Source: Streptomyces mashuensis (GTDB lineage: Bacteria > Actinomycetota > Actinomycetes > Streptomycetales > Streptomycetaceae). From it: a DNA stretch of 64,000 nt. A model generated the notes under the pieces. It was given only the letters and a program-made list of their open reading frames with translations, made no database searches and was not told where the DNA came from. The stretch lies in contig NZ_BNBD01000007.1 in the NCBI RefSeq assembly GCF_014654785.1, forward strand, positions 124,001 through 188,000. Direction: 5' to 3'. A program made the translations under genes and the position numbers. Of the stretch, positions 49,201 to 55,900 are shown one piece after another; positions within the stretch are counted from its first letter, which is position 1, and each line of letters opens with the position of its first letter.

Positions 49201-49783
49201 GGCCACCGCCGCCCGCACCGCCGACCCCGCCTCCGCCGCCTCGCTGCGGGACCGGATCGCCGGCCTCACGGACGACGAGCGCGACCGCGTCCTCCTGGAC
49301 GCCGTCCGCACCCACGTGGCCGCCGTCCTCGGACACGACGCCACCGACACGGTCGACACCGCACGCGGCTTCCTCGACCTGGGCTTCGACTCGCTGACCG
49401 CCGTCGAACTCCGCAACCGGCTCGGGGCCGCCGCCGGTACCCGCCTCCCGGTCACGCTGATCTTCGACTACCCGACGCCCGCCGCACTGGCCTCCTACCT
49501 GAGCGCCGAACTGCGCCCGGACAGCGGCCCGGACCGGCGCTCGGTCCACGCCGAACTCGACAAGCTGGAGTCGCTCCTCACCGCGATCGGCCCCGACGAC
49601 GACGAGCGGGCGGACATCACCGCCCGGCTGCGCGACCTGATGGCCACCTGGAACGCCGGCGCCCCCCAGGGCACCACCGGCGCAACCACCGGTGGCTCCA
49701 CCGCCGGGGACGACCGCGCGATCGAGTCCGCCACCGCCGACGAGATCTTCGACCTCCTCGACGAGGAGCTCGGCCTCTCATGA
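34268..49783 (+). CDS. Type I modular polyketide synthase, three modules (PKS-4, M7-M9)
   Basis: Complete 5171-residue protein. The class 1a-like N-terminal docking helix is MANEETLRDYLK. Modules (approximate residue starts): M7 KS 35, AT 572, KR 922, ACP 1478; M8 KS 1595, AT 2119, DH 2472, KR 2765, ACP 3222; M9 KS 3336, AT 3862, DH 4212, KR 4505, ACP 4992; C-terminal docking 5085-5171 ending DEIFDLLDEELGLS, a classic DEBS-like class 1a tail. All ATs have GHSIGE and HAFH, predicting malonyl-CoA. Predicted outputs: hydroxyl (M7), alkene (M8), alkene (M9). M7 and M8 ATs share a nearly identical 446-bp block. The start codon is supported by the match to the PKS-3 N-terminus; the Shine-Dalgarno is weak. 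The gene is preceded by a terminator and promoter-like elements, so it probably heads a transcript that continues into PKS-5, 112 nt downstream. Confidence 0.98.
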   Translation: MANEETLRDYLKLVAADLHQTRQRLREAEAKNQDPIAIVGMSCRYPGGVESPEDLWRLVTGGEDAVGDFPADRGWDLDTVYHPDPENPGTCYVHQGGFVQDIARFDPSVFGISPREALAMDPQQRLLLETSWEAFERAGIDPTSMRGKQVGVFVGTSNHDYLSVLLSSSENLEGYLGTGNAASVASGRLSYTFGLEGPAVTVDTACSSSSVALHLAVQALRNGECSLALAGGATLMSAPGTFIDYSKQRGLAMDGRCKAFSTEADGFSLAEGVGILLVERLSDARRKGHPVLAVVRGTAVNQDGASNGLTAPNGPSQQRVILQALSNARLTPDEVDAVEAHGTGTALGDPIEAQALLATYGKDRPEDRPLWLGSLKTNIGHAQAAAGVAGIIKSVMALRNGVLPRTLHLTEPTPHVDWTAGAVELLTEARDWPEQDRPRRIGVSSFGMSGTNAHTILEQAPTEAPAADAAADGDTAAAPQAPAAPLPYVPVVLSAKDETALRAQAAVLRRHLTDHPAAGLADVGYSQALTRAALDRRAAVVAADRDELLGALETLATGGTSAALADGTVTDGKLAFLFTGQGSQRLGMGRELYETYPAFAEALDAVCAELDGHLRRPLKDVLFGDDAAVLDRTEFAQPALFAVEVALFRLLESWGVTPDFVSGHSIGEIAAAHVAGVFSLADAAALVAARGRLMQELPEGGAMVAVQATEDEVSVRLVEGVAVAAVNGPSSVVIAGDEDAVLRIAEGFAGEGRKTHRLTVSHAFHSPHMDGMLAAFRRVAEGLTYDAPRIPVVSNLTGALVAPDDMRDPEFWVRHVREAVRFHDGVRRLDELGVTTYLEVGPGGVLAGLGPDCATRPDAAFVAALRTDRPEARALAGAVARLHVRGCSPDWAAYFAGTGARRVDLPTYAFQRRLYWPRDAFSHPTHAIGSDALDAVSARFWDVVENQDLPALAGTLGVGPDEPLSAVLPALSAWHRQSRDHSTVAGWRYRTTWQPLPATAPAALTGTWLVVEPAGTGDAATDAWTGTVVQALAGHGATVLRLAADATTEDRDTLARRLAETLAGDAPAGVLSLLALDEREHPGHAGLPAGLAGTTALLQALGDAGIDAPLWCATRGAVSTGRSDRLTHPAQATVWGLGRSAAQEYPERWGGLVDLPETPGDRTGEQLAAVLAGVGEDGPEDQLALRAQGVFAHRLVRAPQTGPDGAAAGRWTATGTALVTGGTGALGAHVARWLARNGAAHLLLVSRSGPGAPGADALRAELAELGAEVTVAACDVSDPAAVAALLASIPEEHPLSTVVHAAGVLDDGVLDAQTHTRIAGVLRPKSTAATVLHELTRDLGLSAFVLFSSFAGTFGGAGQGNYAAANAHLDALAEHRRGLGLPATVLAWGAWADGGMATDQVVAERLRLAGMPPLAPELALGALHTALDGDETFSLVADLDWDVLAPGLTAVRPNPFLAALPEARRAVEAAGTGTDTAAQLSSFRQDLAEAGSPAAREQLALDFVRTQVAAVLGHPGPDSVDPGRAFRDLGFDSLTAVEIRNLLGALTGLRLPATLVFDYPNARSLAAFLLTELHGGDTGDSRQPARTAAAHDGEPIAIVAMSCRFPGGVRTPEELWELLAAGRDAISGFPGDRGWDLDSLYDPEGTRDNTTYVREGGFLHDAAGFDPAFFGISPREALAMDPQQRLLLETSWEAFERAGIDPTALRGSRTGVFAGTNGQDYLSLMLAAPDGTEGFLGTGNAASVVSGRVSYALGLEGPAVTVDTACSSSLVALHWAIQALRNGECELALAGGVTVMSTPASFVDFSRQRGLAADGRIKAFAAGADGTGWGEGVGMLLVERLSDARRNGHPVLAVVRGSAVNQDGASNGLTAPNGPSQQRVIRQALAAAGLTTADVDAVEAHGTGTTLGDPIEAQALLATYGQERPEDRPLWLGSIKSNLGHTQAAAGVAGIIKMVMAMRHGTLPKTLNVDEPTPHVDWASGAVELLAEAREWPETGRPRRAAVSSFGISGTNAHTIIEHVPDTAGEEPAAVAEGPAPLLLSARDTAALRDQAARLAAHLAAHPGLNLTDVAHSLATGRTAFEHRAALPARDRAHALTALAALAGGEPAAGLTEGTPDGGKLAFLFTGQGSQRLGMARELHTNHPEFARAFDAVCAHLDQHLDRPLADVVFGDDAAVLDRTEFAQPALFAVEVALFRLLESWGVTPDFVSGHSIGEIAAAHVAGVFSLADAAALVAARGRLMQELPEGGAMVAVQATEDEVSVRLVEGVAVAAVNGPSSVVIAGDEDAVLRIAEGFAGEGRKTHRLTVSHAFHSPHMDGMLDAFRDVVAGLTFHAPTLPVASNLTGGLVTGDEMTSPEFWVRHVRDAVRFLDGVRALEAAGVTTFVELGPDGVLTALAQDCVEGDGLAFVPVLRKDRAEAETLTAALARAHVRGLAVDWAAYFAGTGARRVDLPTYAFQHERYWPTLPDVLPGDVAAAGLTETGHPLLTAAAELPDGDGTLLTGRLSLRSHPWLADHAITGSVLLPGTAFVELALRAGDQVGCDHLEELTLQTPLVLPEHGGVQLRLAVGAADAAGRRPLTLHSRPEDAPDDEPWTRHATGVLATGAPAAPEPGPAAWPPADATELPVADRYDQLTAIGFDYGPAFRGLHRAWRRDGEILAEVRLPDDTARHAPAYGLHPALLDAALHAIGLDGLGATDGQGRLPFAWTGVTLHAAGAAALRVRLTEAGTDSVRLEITDTTGAPVATVGALDLRPVAGQQLQAARATLHEALLRPEWTVLPAAGGTAQAPERAVVGDDDLGLGAPLHSGLDTLVDAMDAGAPVPGEVVVALAADPQLTPDAVRAAAHQALGLAQAWLADERFAASRLVLVTRSAVACDAGDPVDHPAQAALWGLIRSAETENPGRFVLVDTDGTDASRQALPAALATGEPQLALRDGTVRAARLARATATGAEPRPYDPDGTVLVTGASGALGGLFARHLVTEHGVRHLLLLSRSGAPAGLVAELTALGAQVTSAACDVADRDALAGVLAAVPAEHPLTGVVHAAGVLDDGTIGSLTAERLHRVLRPKADAALHLHELTRDLDLAAFVLFSSSSGTFGGPGQGNYAAANAFLDALAAHRHAQGLPATALAWGLWAVADGMAGGLDEADVARMRRAGLPPLTAEEGLELHDASRTAGVPALVPMRVDTAVLRGQAEAGTLAPLLRGLVRTPVRRAAAAAAAADSDLGRRLAGLTADEQERLLLDLVRGRVAAVLGHSGPESVATGRAFKELGFDSLTAVELRNQLNAATGLRLPATTVFDYPDPTTLARHLRTELTGDADDTGGTAVVAVTAAPADEPIAVVAMSCRYPGGVRTPEDLWAMLAAGADGISGFPADRGWDLASLYHPDPDHQGTSYAREGGFLHDAAEFDPAFFGISPREALAMDPQQRLLLETSWEAFERAGIDPLSVRGSRTGVFAGVMYHDYGARLHAIPDEVEGYLGTGSSSSVVSGRVAYTFGLEGPAVTVDTACSSSLVALHLAAQALRNGECELALAGGVTVMFTPGTFIEFSRQRGLAADGRCKSFAAAADGTGWGEGAGVLLLERLSDARKNGHQVLAVIRGSAVNQDGASNGLTAPNGPSQQRVIRQALANARLSSGDVDAVEAHGTGTTLGDPIEAQALLATYGRDRAEDRPLWLGSVKSNLGHTQAASGVAGVIKMVLALRHERLPQTLHVDEPTPHVDWAAGNVALLTDARDWPRAGRPRRAGVSSFGISGTNAHVIVEEAPATPAPRDPAPTHHLPVVPLPVSARGDDALRAQARHLRSHLLAEPDASLTDVAYALATTRPALEQRAVAPVRDRDEALTVLNALAHDAPDQRLLRGTATEGKLAFLFTGQGSQRLGAGRELYATYPAFAQALDAVCAEIDGRLTRPLKDVLFGDAAALLDRTEFTQPALFAVEVALFRLLETWGVKPDVLSGHSIGEIAAAHVAGVFTLADACELVAARGRLMQELPAGGAMVAVEAAEDELAGLPDGVGIAAVNGPSSLVIAGDEDAVLRIAEDFAGRGRKTRRLTVSHAFHSPHMDGMLAGFRKVAESLAYAEPRIPVVSNVTGALVSDEMSSPDFWVRHVRDSVRFLDGVRALAAAGATTFVELGPDGVLTAMAQDCVDGDDLAFVPVLRKDRSEAETLTAALAQVHVRGLAVDWAAYFAGTGARRVDLPTYAFQRRRFWLDVGVSVEDVLAAGLETAGHPLLGAAVELPESGGLVFTGRLSLHTHRWLADHTVMDTVLLPGTAFVELALHAGHEAGCDTLEELTLEAPLALPEEGAVHLRLWTGPLDDTGRRALALHSRTEDAPDDEPWVRHATGVLTTGPAAAPFDLAAWPPEGATEAHTTGLYEEAARAGLGYGPLFQGLTAAWRRGDELFVEVGPVEGHDAGADPAAFGLHPALLDAALHGIGLAHPAEDGATGPRLPFAWTGVTLHATGAGTLRARIAPTTSGALSLHVADGTGTPVATVDALVLRPVTAGQLTTARTAHHESLFRVAWTPLPASTATATAPVARRAVLTAGTTSTTGVLGDGYDTYADLAALGDALADGTPAPDMVLVPLTGDTRPGDVPGAARAATHATLRLLQEWQADPRYADTQLVFVTRGAVAVTPGEDVTDLVHAPVWGLVRTAQSENPGRFVLVDTDGTDPSRRLLDALRLTDEPQLGLRTGTAHAFRLARVEKAEKAEEPAGRNAQAHGTVLITGAAGTLGRLFARHLVTEHGVRHLLLAGRRGDATEGAAALTEELRALGAAVTWAACDAADRDALARTLAAVPDEHPLTGVVHAAGVLDDGVLESLTPERLDRVLRPKADAAWHLHELTQDRPLTLFALFSSVAGQFGGAGQGNYAAANTFLDALAQHRRSLGLPAVSLAWGLWEASDGMAGALTEADLTRMARAGVAPLPSDEGLALFDAAGSLDDALLVPMRTDAGGLRAQAVAGTLPPLLRGLVRTTARPTAATATATAARTADPASAASLRDRIAGLTDDERDRVLLDAVRTHVAAVLGHDATDTVDTARGFLDLGFDSLTAVELRNRLGAAAGTRLPVTLIFDYPTPAALASYLSAELRPDSGPDRRSVHAELDKLESLLTAIGPDDDERADITARLRDLMATWNAGAPQGTTGATTGGSTAGDDRAIESATADEIFDLLDEELGLS
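34370..38975 (+). other. Module M7: KS-AT(malonyl)-KR(B-type)-ACP
   Basis: KS Cys is at 34883; the KS has slightly divergent motifs (KTNIGHAQ, DYSKQRGLAMDG). AT (35981-37020) carries HAFH, predicting malonyl-CoA. KR has TGGTGALG, LDD, SSF serine and Tyr at 38351, so it is active and B-type. ACP serine is at 38864. Expected output: beta-hydroxyl next to the methyl-bearing carbon from M6. Confidence 0.9.
36140..36585 (+). repeat. AT gene-conversion tract, copy 1 (M7)
   Basis: This segment matches 40781-41226 in M8 with about eight base differences by eye, all synonymous, and encodes an identical peptide from GDDAAVLDRTEF through HAFH to MDGML. Outside the block the two ATs diverge clearly. Confidence 0.85.
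39050..44205 (+). other. Module M8: KS-AT(malonyl)-DH-KR(B-type)-ACP
   Basis: KS Cys is at 39563. AT (40622-41660) carries HAFH at 41192, predicting malonyl-CoA. DH: His at 41813 in HAITGSVLLP, YGP present, Asp at 42314 in HPALLD, so it should be active. KR: TGASGALG, LDD, Ser and Tyr at 43577, so it should be active. ACP serine is at 44084. Expected output: alkene, the first of the consecutive polyene run. An alanine-rich linker (eight Ala, near 43,905-43,930) precedes the ACP. Confidence 0.9.
40781..41226 (+). repeat. AT gene-conversion tract, copy 2 (M8)
   Basis: Partner of 36140-36585 (offset 4641 bp), with only about eight synonymous differences visible, five of them clustered in the AAAHVAG codons following GHSIGEI. 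The orientation is direct, so unequal recombination between the copies would delete or duplicate exactly one module-sized unit. Confidence 0.85.
44273..49505 (+). other. Module M9: KS-AT(malonyl)-DH(Gly to Asp in HxxxGxxxxP)-KR(B-type)-ACP
   Basis: KS Cys is at 44786. AT (45851-46880) carries HAFH at 46418, predicting malonyl-CoA. In the DH, catalytic His (47033) and Asp (47537) and YGP are present, but the motif reads HTVMDTVLLP, with Asp (47045-47047) for the conserved Gly. KR: TGAAGTLG, LDD, Ser and Tyr at 48857, so it should be active. ACP serine is at 49391. Expected output: alkene, provided the altered DH motif is tolerated. Confidence 0.85.
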
Positions 49784-49902
49784 CGCGCGCGTCCGCCGCC
49801 AGGCCGGACTCACCCAACCCACCCAGCACACCCAGCTCACCCACAGCGCTGAGCACTCCACTCACTCCACCACTCTCACCACGGGGACGGCGTACATGGT
49901 GA
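49780..49902 (+). other. 40-codon open frame bridging PKS-4 stop and PKS-5 start
   Basis: An ATG overlaps the PKS-4 stop (ATGA, 49780-49783), and this frame ends at TGA 49900-49902, overlapping the PKS-5 start (ATG 49896). The predicted peptide is rich in Pro, Ser and Thr and has no recognisable domain. The frame simply continues a non-coding open frame of PKS-4, so it may be chance. If translated, it would couple PKS-4 to PKS-5 translation. The underlying DNA (49784-49880) is C-rich and G-poor with CACCCA-like repeats and has no strong hairpin. Confidence 0.25.
49883..49887 (+). promoter_or_regulatory. Ribosome binding site of PKS-5
   Basis: GGGGA with 8-nt spacing to ATG 49896. The GTG immediately following (49899) is the second codon. 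Confidence 0.5.
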
Positions 49903-52900
49903 ACGAGGAGAAGTACCTCGATTACCTCAAGCGGGCGACGACCGATCTGCGCGAGGCGCGCCGGCGACTGCGCGAGGTGGAGGAGAGGGACCAGGAGCCC
50001 ATCGCCATCGTGGCGATGAGCTGCCGCTACCCCGGGGGCGTCCGCACCCCCGAGGAGCTGTGGGCCCTGGTCGCCGGCGGCCACGACGCCGTCACCGGCT
50101 ACCCCGGCGACCGCGGCTGGCCCGCCGACGTCCTGTACGACCCCGAGCCGGACGCCGACGGCACCGTCACCCCGTACCGGCACGAGGGCGGCTTCCTGCA
50201 CGACGCCGCCGAGTTCGACCCCGGCTTCTTCGGCATCAGCCCCCGCGAGGCCCTCGCCATGGACCCCCAGCAGCGCCTGCTGCTGGAAACGTCCTGGGAG
50301 GCGTTCGAGCGCGCCGGCATCGACCCGACCGCGCTGCGCGGCAGCCGCACCGGCGTCTTCGCCGGCCTGATGTACCACGACTACGCCGCCCGGCTGCGGT
50401 CGGTGCCGGAGGAGGTCGAGGGCTTCCTCGGCAACGGCAGCTCCGGCAGCATCGCCTCCGGCCGCGTCGCCTACACCTTCGGCCTCGAAGGCCCGGCCGT
50501 CACCGTCGACACGGCGTGCTCGTCGTCGCTGGTCGCCCTGCACCTGGCCGCACAGGCCCTGCGCCAGCGCGAATGCGACCTGGCGCTCGCCGGCGGCGTC
50601 ACCGTCATGTCCACCCCCGGCACCTTCACCGAGTTCAGCCGCCACAACGGCCTCGCCCGCGACGGCCGCTGCAAGTCCTTCGCCCAGTCGGCCGACGGCA
50701 CCGGCTGGGGCGAGGGCGCCGGCATGCTCCTGCTGGAACGCCTCTCCGACGCGCGCCGCAACGGCCACACCGTGCTCGCCCTCGTCCGCGGCTCCGCCGT
50801 CAACCAGGACGGCGCCAGCAGCGGCCTCACCGCGCCCAACGGCCCCTCCCAGCAGCGCGTCATCCGCCAGGCCCTCGCCGCCGCCCGCCTCTCCACCACC
50901 CACATCGACGTCGTGGAGGCCCACGGCACGGGCACGACGCTGGGCGACCCCATCGAGGCGCAGGCGCTGCTCGCCACCTACGGCCAGGGCCGCGAGGACG
51001 ACCGGCCGCTGTGGCTCGGCTCGGTGAAGTCCAACCTCGGCCACACCCAGGCCGCGGCCGGCGTGGCCGGCATCATCAAGATGGTCATGGCGATGCGGCA
51101 CGGCGTGCTGCCGCAGACGCTGCACGTCGACGAACCCAGCCACAACGTCGACTGGGAGGCGGGCGCGGTACGCCTGCTCACCGAGGCCCGGGACTGGCCC
51201 GACACCGGCCGCCCCCGCCGCGCCGCCGTGTCGTCGTTCGGCATCAGCGGCACCAACGCGCACACCGTGCTCGAACAGGCCCCGGAGGAGGAGGCCGCCG
51301 AGGAGAGCGAGGCGGTGCGGCAGGCACCCCCGGTGTGGGCCCTGTCCGCCAAGACCCCCGCGGCCCTCCGCGCCCAGGCCGAACGCCTCCTGTCCCACGC
51401 CGAGGCCCACCCCGACGCCACCACGGCCGACATCGGCTACGCGCTGACCACCACCCGTGCCCTCTTCGACCACCGCGCCGTGATCGTCGGCACGGGCGGC
51501 GGCACCGGCGACGGCATGGGCGGCGAGCAGCAGCTCCGGGAGCAGCTGCTCGACGGGCTGCGCGCCCTCGCCGAGGACCGCCCGGCGGCCCAGGTCGTCA
51601 CGGGCCGCGTACGGAACGGCAAGCTGGCGTTCCTGTTCACGGGGCAGGGCAGCCAGCGGCTGGGGATGGGGCGTGAGCTGTACGCGACGTATCCGGTGTT
51701 TGCCGAGGCGTTCGATGCGGTGTGCGCCGAGCTGGACGGCCGGCTTCGGTTGCCGCTGAAGGACGTGCTGTTCGGCGAGGACGCGGGTGTTCTCGACCGG
51801 ACGGAGTTCGCTCAGCCGGCGTTGTTCGCGGTCGGGGTGGCGCTGTTCCGGCTGGTCGAGGCGTGGGGTCTCAAGCCCGATGCGCTGTCCGGGCACTCCG
51901 TGGGCGAGATTGCTGCTGCCCATGTGGCGGGTGTGTTCTCGCTGGCCGATGCGTGCGCGCTCGTTGCCGCCCGTGGCCGGCTGATGCAGGAGCTGCCGGA
52001 GGGCGGCGCGATGGTGGCCGTGCAGGCCACCGAGGAGGAAGTCGCTCCCTACCTGACCGACCGCGTCGGTATTGCCGCCATCAACGGCCCCTCGTCCGTG
52101 GTGATTTCCGGTGACGAGACTGTCGTCCTGGAGATTGCTGCACGTTTCGAGGCCGACGGTCGTAAGACACGTCGGCTGAGCGTCAGCCACGCGTTCCACT
52201 CGCCGCTCATGGACGGCATGCTCGATGCCTTCCGCGAGGTGGCGGCCGGCATCACCTACAACGCCCCCCGCATCCCCGTCGTCTCCAACCTGACCGGTGC
52301 GCTCGTCCCGGGCGGCGAGATGTCCTCGCCCGAGTTCTGGGTGCGGCACGTCCGTGAGGCCGTCCGTTTCCACGACGGTGTGCAGGCCCTGCTGGCCGAG
52401 GGCGTGACCGCCTTCGTCGAGCTCGGCCCCGACGGCGTGCTGTCGGCCATGGCCCAGGAGACCGCGTCCGACGCCGCGTTCGTGCCCGTCCTGCGCAAGG
52501 ACCGCCCCGAGAACGAGACCGTCGCCCGCTTCCTGGCCGACGTGCACGTGCGCGGCCTGGGCCTCGACTGGGAGGCGCTCTACGCCGGCACCGGCGCCCG
52601 GCGGGCCGGCCTGCCCACGTACGCCTTCCAGCGCGAGCGGTACTGGCTCGACTCCGGCTGGTCCCTCGGCGACGTGACGTCCGCCGGTCTCTCCGCCGCC
52701 GACCACCCGCTGCTCGGCGCCGCCGTGACGCTCGCCGACACCGACGGTCTGCTGTGCACCGGCCGTCTCGGCCTGGACTCGCATCCGTGGCTGGCCGACC
52801 ACGTCGTCATGGGCTCCGTGGTGGTGCCGGGTGCGGTGCTGGTGGAGCTGGCGCTGCGGGCCGGTGCCGGTGCGGGCTGCGAGGGCATCGAGGAACTGAC

Positions 52901-55900
52901 CCTCGAAGCCCCCATGGTGCTGCCCGCCGAAGGTGGCCTGCGGGTCCAGCTGTGGGTGGGCGGCCCGTCGGAGGACGGCCGGCGCTCGCTGACCGTGTAC
53001 GGGTCCGTGGCCGACGACGAGGACGTGTGGGTCCGCCACGCGACGGGCGTACTGGTGCCGTCGTGCGGCGAGGGCTCCGCCCTCGACGTGAGCGTGTGGC
53101 CCCCGACGGGCGCTGTGAGCGTTCCGGTGGAGGGCGTGTACGAGGACCTGGCGGCTGCCGGCCTCGTATACGGCCCCGTGTTCCGTGGGCTGCGTGGTGT
53201 GTGGCGTGGCCGGGACGGCGAGGTGTTCGCCGAGGTGGCGCTGGGTGGTGACGGGCAGTCGGGTGCCGGTTTCGGTGTGCACCCGGCGCTGCTGGACGCC
53301 GTCCTGCACGCGGTCGCGGCGGGTGATGTGCTCACCGGGGAGGCCGCCGCGCGGCTGCCGTTCTCGTGGTCCGGTGTGGCCGTGCACGCGGTGGGTGCTT
53401 CGTCGCTGCGTGTACGGCTGTCCGCCACGGGCGGCGAGTCCGTCGCCCTGGAGGCCGTCGATGCTGCCGGTCAGCCGGTGCTGTCCGTCGACTCGCTTGC
53501 CTTCCGTGCCGTGTCGGCCGAGCAGGTGCAGGCCGCCGACCCCGGCGCCGGCCACGACGCGCTGTTCCAGCTCGACTGGGCGCCCGTTCCGGCCCCCGCC
53601 GTCATCCCTGCCGGTCGTTGGGCCGTCCTCGGCACCGACGAGTCGGTGCCCGCGCCCGCTCCGGGAACCCTTCGCTTCCCGGACCTCGCCGCGCTCTCCG
53701 CGGCTCTCGAAGAGGGAGCGGTGGCGGTTCCCGAGGCGGTCCTCGTACCGCTGAGTCCCGCGGCCACCCCCATCGGCGCCGGCACGGTCGCCGAAGCCAC
53801 CGAGCAGACGCTCGCGCTGCTCCAGGCGTGGCTGGGCGACGAGCGGCTCGACGGCAGCCGCCTGGTGTTCCTCACCCGTGGCGCCGTGGCCGCCTCCGCC
53901 GACGACCGGGTCGACGACCTGGCCCACGCCGCCGTATGGGGCCTCGTCCGCTCCGCACAGTCCGAGCACCCCGACCGTTTCCTCCTCGTCGATGCCGACG
54001 CCGACGAGCGTGATGCCCTCCTGCCCGCCGTCCTCGCCTCGGGCGAACCCGAGATCGCCGTACGCGCCGGCAAGCTGCGGGCCCCGCGGCTCGCCCGTGC
54101 CCGCGTCACCGCGGTCTCCGCCGGCGCCGGGACCGAGGGTGCCGACAGCCCGTACGGGGCCGACGGCACCGTACTGATCACCGGCGCGACCGGCACCCTG
54201 GGCCGCCTCGTGGCCCGGCACCTCGTCGCCGAGCACGGCGTGCGCCACCTGCTGCTCGTCAGCCGCCGCGGCGCCGCCGCCCCGGGCGCCGAGGAGCTGT
54301 CCGGCGACCTCGCCGCGCTCGGTGCCCAGGTCACCTGGGCCGCCTGCGACGTCGCCGACCGGGAGGCCCTCGCCGGCCTGCTCGCCGCGATCCCCGCCGA
54401 GCACCCCCTGACCGCGGTCGTCCACACCGCCGGCGTGCTCGACGACGGCGTCGTCGACGCCCTCACCCCCGACCGGCTCCGGCACGTCCTGCGTCCCAAG
54501 GCCGACGCGGCCGTCAACCTGCACGAGCTGACGCGCGACCTCGACCTGTCGGCGTTCGTGCTGTTCTCCTCCGCCGCCGGCGTCTTCGGCGCGCCCGGCC
54601 AGGGCAACTACGCCGCCGCCAACACCTTCCTCGACGCGCTCGCCGCGCACCGCCACGCCCTCGGGCTGCCCGCCGTCTCGCTCGCGTGGGGCCTGTGGGA
54701 GACCGACGGCGGCATGGCCGGCGGCCTCGACGCCGCCGACGTCGGCCGCATGAACCGCGCCGGCGTGCACGGCCTCACCACCGACGAGGGACTGCGGCTC
54801 CTCGACACCGCCGTCGCCTCCCCGGACGCCCTGTTCGTCCCGGCCCGGCTCGACCTCGCCGCTCTGCGGGCCAACGCGGCCACCGCCCCCGTGCCGCCGC
54901 TGCTGCGCGGCCTCGTCCGCGTCCCCGCACGCCGCGCCTCCCAGGCCGTGGCAGCCACCGACGAGGGCTCCGCCTTCGCCCGCAGCCTCGCCGGCCTCAC
55001 CGCCGGCGAACGCGCACGCGGCGTGCTCGAACTCGTCCGCACCCACGTCGCGGCCGTCCTCGGCCACGACGGAACGGCCGCCGTCGAACCCGACGCCGCC
55101 TTCAAGGAACTCGGCTTCGACTCGCTCACCGCCGTCGACCTGCGCAACCGCCTCGGCGCCGCCACCGGCCTCCGGCTGCCCGCCACCCTCGTCTTCGACT
55201 ACCCCACGCCGCTGCTCCTCGCCCGCCACCTGGACGAGGAGGTCTTCGGTGCAGGCCAAGGCACCGCGGACGCCGCGCCGGCCGTCACGGCGGCGGCCAC
55301 GGACGACGACCCCATCGTCATCGTGGGCATGAGCTGCCGCTTCCCCGGCGGCGTACGGACCCCCGAGGACCTGTGGGACGTCGCCGTCAACGGCCGCGAC
55401 ACCATCACCACGTTCCCCACCGACCGCGGCTGGGACCTCGCCGGGCTCTACGACCCCGACCCCGACCACCCCGGCACCAGCTACACCCGCGAGGGCGGCT
55501 TCCTGCACGACGCCGCCGAGTTCGACCCCACCTTCTTCGGCATCAGCCCCCGCGAGGCTTTGGGCACCGACCCGCAGCAGCGCCTGCTGCTGGAGACGTC
55601 GTGGGAGGCGTTCGAGCGGGCCGGCATCGACCCGACCACCCTGCGCGGCAGCCGCACCGGCGTCTTCGCCGGCGTCATGTACCACGACTACGCTGCCCTG
55701 CTGGAGAACGTGCCCGAGGCCGCCGAGGGCTCGCTCGGCTCGGGCAGCACGGGCAGCATCGCCTCCGGCCGCGTGTCGTACGTCTTCGGCCTGGAAGGCC
55801 CCGCCGTCACCGTCGACACGGCGTGCTCGTCGTCGCTGGTCGCCCTGCACCTGGCCGCGCAGGCCCTGCGCAACGGCGAGTGCGACCTGGCCCTCGCCGG

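Noticed and set aside
33926..49549. A very long open frame on the minus strand opposite PKS-4 (over 5000 codons), with similar ones opposite PKS-2 (15677-21907 and 22121-29026) and PKS-5 (49617-63938)
   Set aside because: These are shadows. Extreme third-position GC in the real genes removes stop codons from the complementary frame, and the translations are low-complexity with no recognisable domain.
51829..51850. M10 AT reads FAVGVALFRL where the other ATs have FAVEVALFRL
   Set aside because: Noted as an odd substitution, but the position is not one of the catalytic or specificity residues, so it gives no basis for predicting inactivity.
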